Below are positions 60,334-64,000 of a DNA stretch of 64,000 bases, piece after piece. Each line of letters opens with the position of its first letter. The first letter of the stretch is position 1. The notes under the pieces are model-generated. The model was not told the DNA's origin, did not search any database, and saw only the letters and a list, made by a program, of their open reading frames with translations. Both the position numbers and the translations under genes were made by a program. Origin of the DNA: Chloroflexota bacterium (GTDB lineage Bacteria > Chloroflexota > Anaerolineae > UBA4142); assembly GCA_016215025.1 (NCBI GenBank), contig JACRMI010000133.1, positions 1 through 64,000 on the forward strand, given 5' to 3'.

Positions 60334-60384
60334 TTTTTCAGTAGGGCAAATTGCCAATTTGCCTAACATTAAGGAGGAAGTGCA

Positions 60385-62769
60385 ATGATGCATTCGATCA
60401 ACCGTGCGCTCGTGGTCGGCTCGGGCACGATGGGTGGCGCAATCGCCGCGCTCTTTGCGAACGCAGGCATCCCCGTCTATTTGCTTGACATCGTTCCCAA
60501 CAAGCTGACCCCCGACGAAGAAAAGAAAGGGCTGACGCTGTCGCATCCAGCCGTTCGCAATCGGATCGTGAACGCCGGATTCGAAGCGACAAAAAAAGCT
60601 CGCCCTGCCGCATTCTCCGCGCCACACATTGCCGATCGTGTGACCATCGGCAATCTCGACGACAACTTTGATTGGGTGCGCGAAGCCGATTGGATCATCG
60701 AAGTCATCGTCGAGAATTTGAAAATCAAGCAGCAATTGATGGAACGCATCGATGCGATTCGCAAACCGGATAGCATCGTGACGACCAACACCTCTGGTAT
60801 ACCGGTTGCCGAAATCGCCGCCGGTCGTTCCGAATCGTTCCAACAGCATTTCCTCGGCACCCACTTTTTCAATCCCCCGCGTTACCTGAAGCTTTTAGAA
60901 GTCATTCCCTCGCCCAAGACCACGCCCGACATATTAAATTTCGTCGCGGATTTTGGCGAGAACGTGCTTGGCAAAGGCATCGTCATTTGCAAGGATCGTC
61001 CGAACTTTGTCGGCAATCGCATTGGCACGTACGCGGGCATGGTGGGAATGAATTACACGTTGGACAACGGCTATTCATTCAACGAAGTCGACGATTTCAC
61101 GGGACCGATTATCGGTCACCCCAAGAGCGCGTCCTATCGCTTACTCGATCTCGTCGGCGTCGACATCATGTATCATGTCGCGAACAATCTTTACCCGGCG
61201 ATTCCCGACGACGAATCGCGCGAGGATGTCAAGCCGCCTGCCCTGCTCAAAGACATGGTCGATCGGGGCTGGCTCGGCAACAAAACGAAAATTGGTTTCT
61301 ACAAAGAAGTGCGCAAGGGCGAAAAGCGCGAATATCATGTGCTCGATCCCAAGACGATGGAACACAAGCCGACGGTAAAATCGTCTTACGCTTCCATCGT
61401 CAACGCTGAGATTTACGACACGCTCGGCGAGCGATTGCGCTATATCGTTTCGCAGGACGACCGCGCAGCGAAATTCATTTGGGACACGACGGCGAAAACG
61501 CTGGCGTATTCCTCACAGCGTATTCCCGAAATCGCCGATGAACTTTATGCGGTCGATAACGCGATGATGTGGGGCTTTGCCAACGAAGCTGGTCCCTTTG
61601 AAATCTGGGATATGCTCGGCGTCGCCGAAACGGTCGAGCGCATGGAAAAGCAAGGCATTACGGTTGCTGGCTGGGTCAAAGAAATGCTCGCAACCGGTCA
61701 TCCGAGTTTTTATCAGGATGGCAAGTATTACGATCTAAAGATCAAGGGATATTGCCCTCTGCCGACGAACAAGAACATCGTCGTGCTCAAGAACACGAAC
61801 GTCGTCAAATCAAACGATAGCGCGTCGCTGCTCGATTTGGGTGATGGCGTCGCGTGTCTGGAATTCCACACCAAGATGAATGCGCTCGACGAAGGCATCG
61901 TCGAAATCGCGAACGAAGCATTCGAACAGGTCGAAAAGAACTTTATCGGCATGGTTATCGGCAATCAGGGTGAAGCGTTCTCCGCCGGCGCAAATGTGAT
62001 GACGATCTACATGGCCGCCGAAGAAAAAGAATGGGGCAAGATCGATGCAATCGGCAAGGCATTGCAGGACTTTTTGATGGCAGTGCGATATAGTCCTCGA
62101 CCCGTCGTGACCGCGCCGTTCCAATACACACTCGGCGGCGGCTGCGAAGTCGCGATGGCTGGCGCGCGCATCGTCGCGCACATGGAATCGTACGTTGGCT
62201 TGGTCGAAGTGGGCATGGGCTTGATTCCGGCCGGCGGCGGCTGCAAGGAAATGTTGCGCCGCGTCGTTTCGCCCGCGATGCAAACGCCGAATACCGATGT
62301 GCTGCCGTTCATGCAACGCGTGTTTGAAACGATCGGGTTGGGCAAAGTCGCGACGAGCGCAGAAGAAGCCAAGCAAATGGGATTCTTTGCGCCGTCAGAC
62401 CGCATCGTGATGAATCGCGAGCATTTGATCACGGAAGCGAAGCGCACGGTGCTTGAAATGGTCGCGGCAGGTTATCGACCGCCGGTGCGCGGCAAGACAA
62501 TTTATGCGGCGGGCGAACGAATGCTCGCGGCATTGCGACTCGCGTTGTATTCGATGGTGCAAGGCAAGTACGCGTCCGAGCACGATGCGGTCGTCGGCGG
62601 CAAGCTGGCGTACGTTTTGTGCGGCGGTAACTTGACCGCGCCAACCTGGGTCGATGAACAATACATTCTCGATCTGGAGCGCGAGGCGTTCATCTCGCTG
62701 TGCGGTGAGGAAAAGACGCGCGCACGTATCGATCATTTCTTGAACACCGGGAAAATTTTGCGAAATTAA
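60385..62769 (+). CDS. 3-hydroxyacyl-CoA dehydrogenase / enoyl-CoA hydratase (FadB/FadN-like)
   Basis: A 794-residue bifunctional beta-oxidation enzyme. The dehydrogenase comes first (GSGTMGGAIAALFANAG near 13; LGTHFFNPPRYLKLLEVI near 158; SNTSGIP-type TTNTSGIP near 133), then a second dehydrogenase domain, then an enoyl-CoA hydratase-like domain (about 480-680: GNQGEAFSAGAN near 525, YSPRPVVTAPFQYTLGGGCEVAMAG near 570). This order is that of FadN, reversed from E. coli FadB. ATG follows AGGAGG. The thiolase gene follows. Confidence 0.92.
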   Translation: MMHSINRALVVGSGTMGGAIAALFANAGIPVYLLDIVPNKLTPDEEKKGLTLSHPAVRNRIVNAGFEATKKARPAAFSAPHIADRVTIGNLDDNFDWVREADWIIEVIVENLKIKQQLMERIDAIRKPDSIVTTNTSGIPVAEIAAGRSESFQQHFLGTHFFNPPRYLKLLEVIPSPKTTPDILNFVADFGENVLGKGIVICKDRPNFVGNRIGTYAGMVGMNYTLDNGYSFNEVDDFTGPIIGHPKSASYRLLDLVGVDIMYHVANNLYPAIPDDESREDVKPPALLKDMVDRGWLGNKTKIGFYKEVRKGEKREYHVLDPKTMEHKPTVKSSYASIVNAEIYDTLGERLRYIVSQDDRAAKFIWDTTAKTLAYSSQRIPEIADELYAVDNAMMWGFANEAGPFEIWDMLGVAETVERMEKQGITVAGWVKEMLATGHPSFYQDGKYYDLKIKGYCPLPTNKNIVVLKNTNVVKSNDSASLLDLGDGVACLEFHTKMNALDEGIVEIANEAFEQVEKNFIGMVIGNQGEAFSAGANVMTIYMAAEEKEWGKIDAIGKALQDFLMAVRYSPRPVVTAPFQYTLGGGCEVAMAGARIVAHMESYVGLVEVGMGLIPAGGGCKEMLRRVVSPAMQTPNTDVLPFMQRVFETIGLGKVATSAEEAKQMGFFAPSDRIVMNREHLITEAKRTVLEMVAAGYRPPVRGKTIYAAGERMLAALRLALYSMVQGKYASEHDAVVGGKLAYVLCGGNLTAPTWVDEQYILDLEREAFISLCGEEKTRARIDHFLNTGKILRN

Positions 62770-62784
62770 AGATCACTCAATTTG

Positions 62785-62902
62785 TCATTGCGAGGAACAC
62801 GCGGAGTATCAGTGGAATGGAGTGAAATCAAAGTTTCCGCGTGCGACGAAGCAATCTCCAACCAAGATAGAGATTGCTTCGCTCCGCTCGCAATGACAAT
62901 AC
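62785..62902. repeat. dispersed inverted repeat TTTGTCATTGCGAGG
   Basis: The arms TTGTCATTGCGAGGAA and CTCGCAATGACAA frame the core GCGACGAAGCAATCTC and its reverse complement GAGATTGCTTCG. It lies between the fadN-like and thiolase genes. Confidence 0.85.
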
Positions 62903-62915
62903 CAGGAGAATACCA

Positions 62916-64000
62916 ATGAAAGAAGCAGTTATAGTCTCTGGATATCGAACCGCCGTCGGTAAGGCACCGCGTGGCAAGCTGCGCACGCATCGACCGGATG
63001 ATATGGCGGCAACAGTCGTCTCCGCTGCGCTCAAAGGTGCGCCCGGATTGAAACCGGAAGAAATCGACGATGTCATCATCGGCAGCGCCTTCCCCGAAGG
63101 CGAGCAAGGACTCAACGTCGCACGCATCATCGCCGTGCGCGCCGGTTTGCCGAACATCGTGCCCGGCATGACCGTGAATCGATTCTGCTCGTCGGGCGTG
63201 CAATCGATTGCGCTTGCCGCGCAGCAGATTCGCTCCGGCTGGGGCAAAGCCATCATCGCCGGCGGGGTCGAATCAATGAGCATGATTCCGATGACAGGAT
63301 TCCACCTCTCGCCGAATCCGTACCTCGCACAAGAATATCCGGGCGTCTATCTCGGCATGGGCTTGACCGCGGAGAACGTCGCGCGCGAATACAACATTTC
63401 ACGCGAGGACCAGGACAAGTTTTCGTTCCGCAGTCATCAACGCGCAGTCGCCGCGCAAGACGCGGGCAAGTTCAAAGACGAAATCGTTCCGCTCGATGTC
63501 AAGGTCGTCGATGTGATCGATGGCAAGCCAGTCGAGCAAAAGTACGTGTTCAACGTCGACGAAGGTCCGCGGCGCGATACGACGTACGAAGCGTTGGCGA
63601 ATCTCAAGCCGGCATTCGCGCAAGGCGGCACAGTCACCGCAGGTAACTCGTCGCAAACGAGCGATGGCGCGGGCGCAGTCGTCGTGATGGAGCGCGAGTT
63701 CGCGCAATCGCTTGGACTGAAACCACTCGTACGCATGGTTGCATTCGCCGTCGCGGGTGTGCGTCCCGAAGTGATGGGCATTGGTCCCATCGCAGCGATT
63801 CCAAAAGCATTGAAACTCGCTGGGCTGAAAATGGAAGACATTGGCGTGACGGAATTGAACGAAGCGTTCGCCGCGCAAGCCCTCGCCGTCGTCCGCACAC
63901 TGGAAATGAACGACGAAAAAGTGAACGTCAATGGCGGCGCAGTTGCGCTCGGACATCCACTCGGCGCGACCGGCGCAAAGCTGACGGTGCAGCTCATCCA
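62916..64000 (+). CDS. acetyl-CoA acyltransferase (thiolase), cut by the window edge
   Basis: The first about 361 residues of a thiolase that cleaves 3-ketoacyl-CoA. It has the active Cys in VNRFCSSGVQ near residue 88, GGVESMSMIPM near 116, the NEAFAAQ motif near 313 and GGAVALGHPLGATGA near 340. Only the last 30 or so residues, with the second catalytic Cys, lie outside. ATG follows CAGGAG. It pairs with the FadN-like gene as the FadA partner. Confidence 0.93.
   Translation, partial: MKEAVIVSGYRTAVGKAPRGKLRTHRPDDMAATVVSAALKGAPGLKPEEIDDVIIGSAFPEGEQGLNVARIIAVRAGLPNIVPGMTVNRFCSSGVQSIALAAQQIRSGWGKAIIAGGVESMSMIPMTGFHLSPNPYLAQEYPGVYLGMGLTAENVAREYNISREDQDKFSFRSHQRAVAAQDAGKFKDEIVPLDVKVVDVIDGKPVEQKYVFNVDEGPRRDTTYEALANLKPAFAQGGTVTAGNSSQTSDGAGAVVVMEREFAQSLGLKPLVRMVAFAVAGVRPEVMGIGPIAAIPKALKLAGLKMEDIGVTELNEAFAAQALAVVRTLEMNDEKVNVNGGAVALGHPLGATGAKLTVQLI

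Overview
The window looks like a chromosome segment of an anaerobic bacterium, most probably a Chloroflexota member close to Anaerolineae (inference). The reasons are a bacterial-type CODH/ACS cluster, lipoproteins with Thr/Pro-rich spacers and LysM surface proteins, and moderate G+C with dense intergenic hairpins. No rRNA or phylogenetic marker was compared, so this placement is tentative.

Bases 1-43000 lie almost entirely on the minus strand and encode a nearly complete Wood-Ljungdahl pathway. Read in the direction of transcription: formate-THF ligase (fhs), a DUF166 protein and an HMA-fold protein, CO dehydrogenase (cooS), a membrane protein with a V4R-domain protein and a ferredoxin, acetyl-CoA synthase (acsB), a CBS protein, the corrinoid protein subunits acsD and acsC with small Fe-S, ferritin-like and CcmC-like genes between them, the corrinoid activator RACo, the methyltransferase acsE, malic enzyme, a thioredoxin-reductase-like flavoprotein, folD and an Rrf2 regulator. 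Then comes an electron-transfer block: hdrA, an FRG-domain gene, mvhD, an hdrA-gltD fusion, a second mvhD, metV, metF and an hdrC-hdrB fusion. Fumarase alpha, a second metV/metF pair and a tartrate/isopropylmalate-type dehydrogenase follow. Together these could reduce CO2 to acetyl-CoA, or run the reverse, with methylene-THF reductase coupled to a flavin-bifurcating Hdr/MvhD complex.

Bases 43000-52600 hold a lipoprotein, a discoidin-domain protein, and the conserved tRNA-Thr/tRNA-Tyr/tRNA-Thr-tuf-rpmG-secE-nusG-rplK-rplA-rplJ-rplL locus with an L10 leader. The tuf copy is visibly broken. An HNH nuclease, a two-gene Cas4-like nuclease and a translin-family protein lie upstream of the tRNAs. 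Bases 52600-60100 encode cell-surface and regulatory proteins (beta-helix lipoprotein, membrane protein, LysM/cupredoxin protein, HTH-TM-TPR regulator, VWA lipoprotein). Bases 60300-64000 begin a beta-oxidation operon (FadB-like protein, thiolase) behind a consensus promoter and palindromic operator.

Two results stand out. First, the mvhD gene at 7790-8212 has an in-frame TGA exactly where its paralogue has Cys, followed by a hairpin that fits the bacterial SECIS pattern, so it is very probably a selenoprotein. Second, most intergenic gaps are filled by imperfect hairpins built from iterated short words (CAGT, TAGTC, TTGGAAG, GATTTAGG and others) in roughly ten word families. The same elements sit in frame inside loops of both HdrA proteins. 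A separate REP/MITE-like family (TGTCATTGCGAG...CTCGCAATGACA) is also dispersed, once nested inside a word-repeat hairpin.
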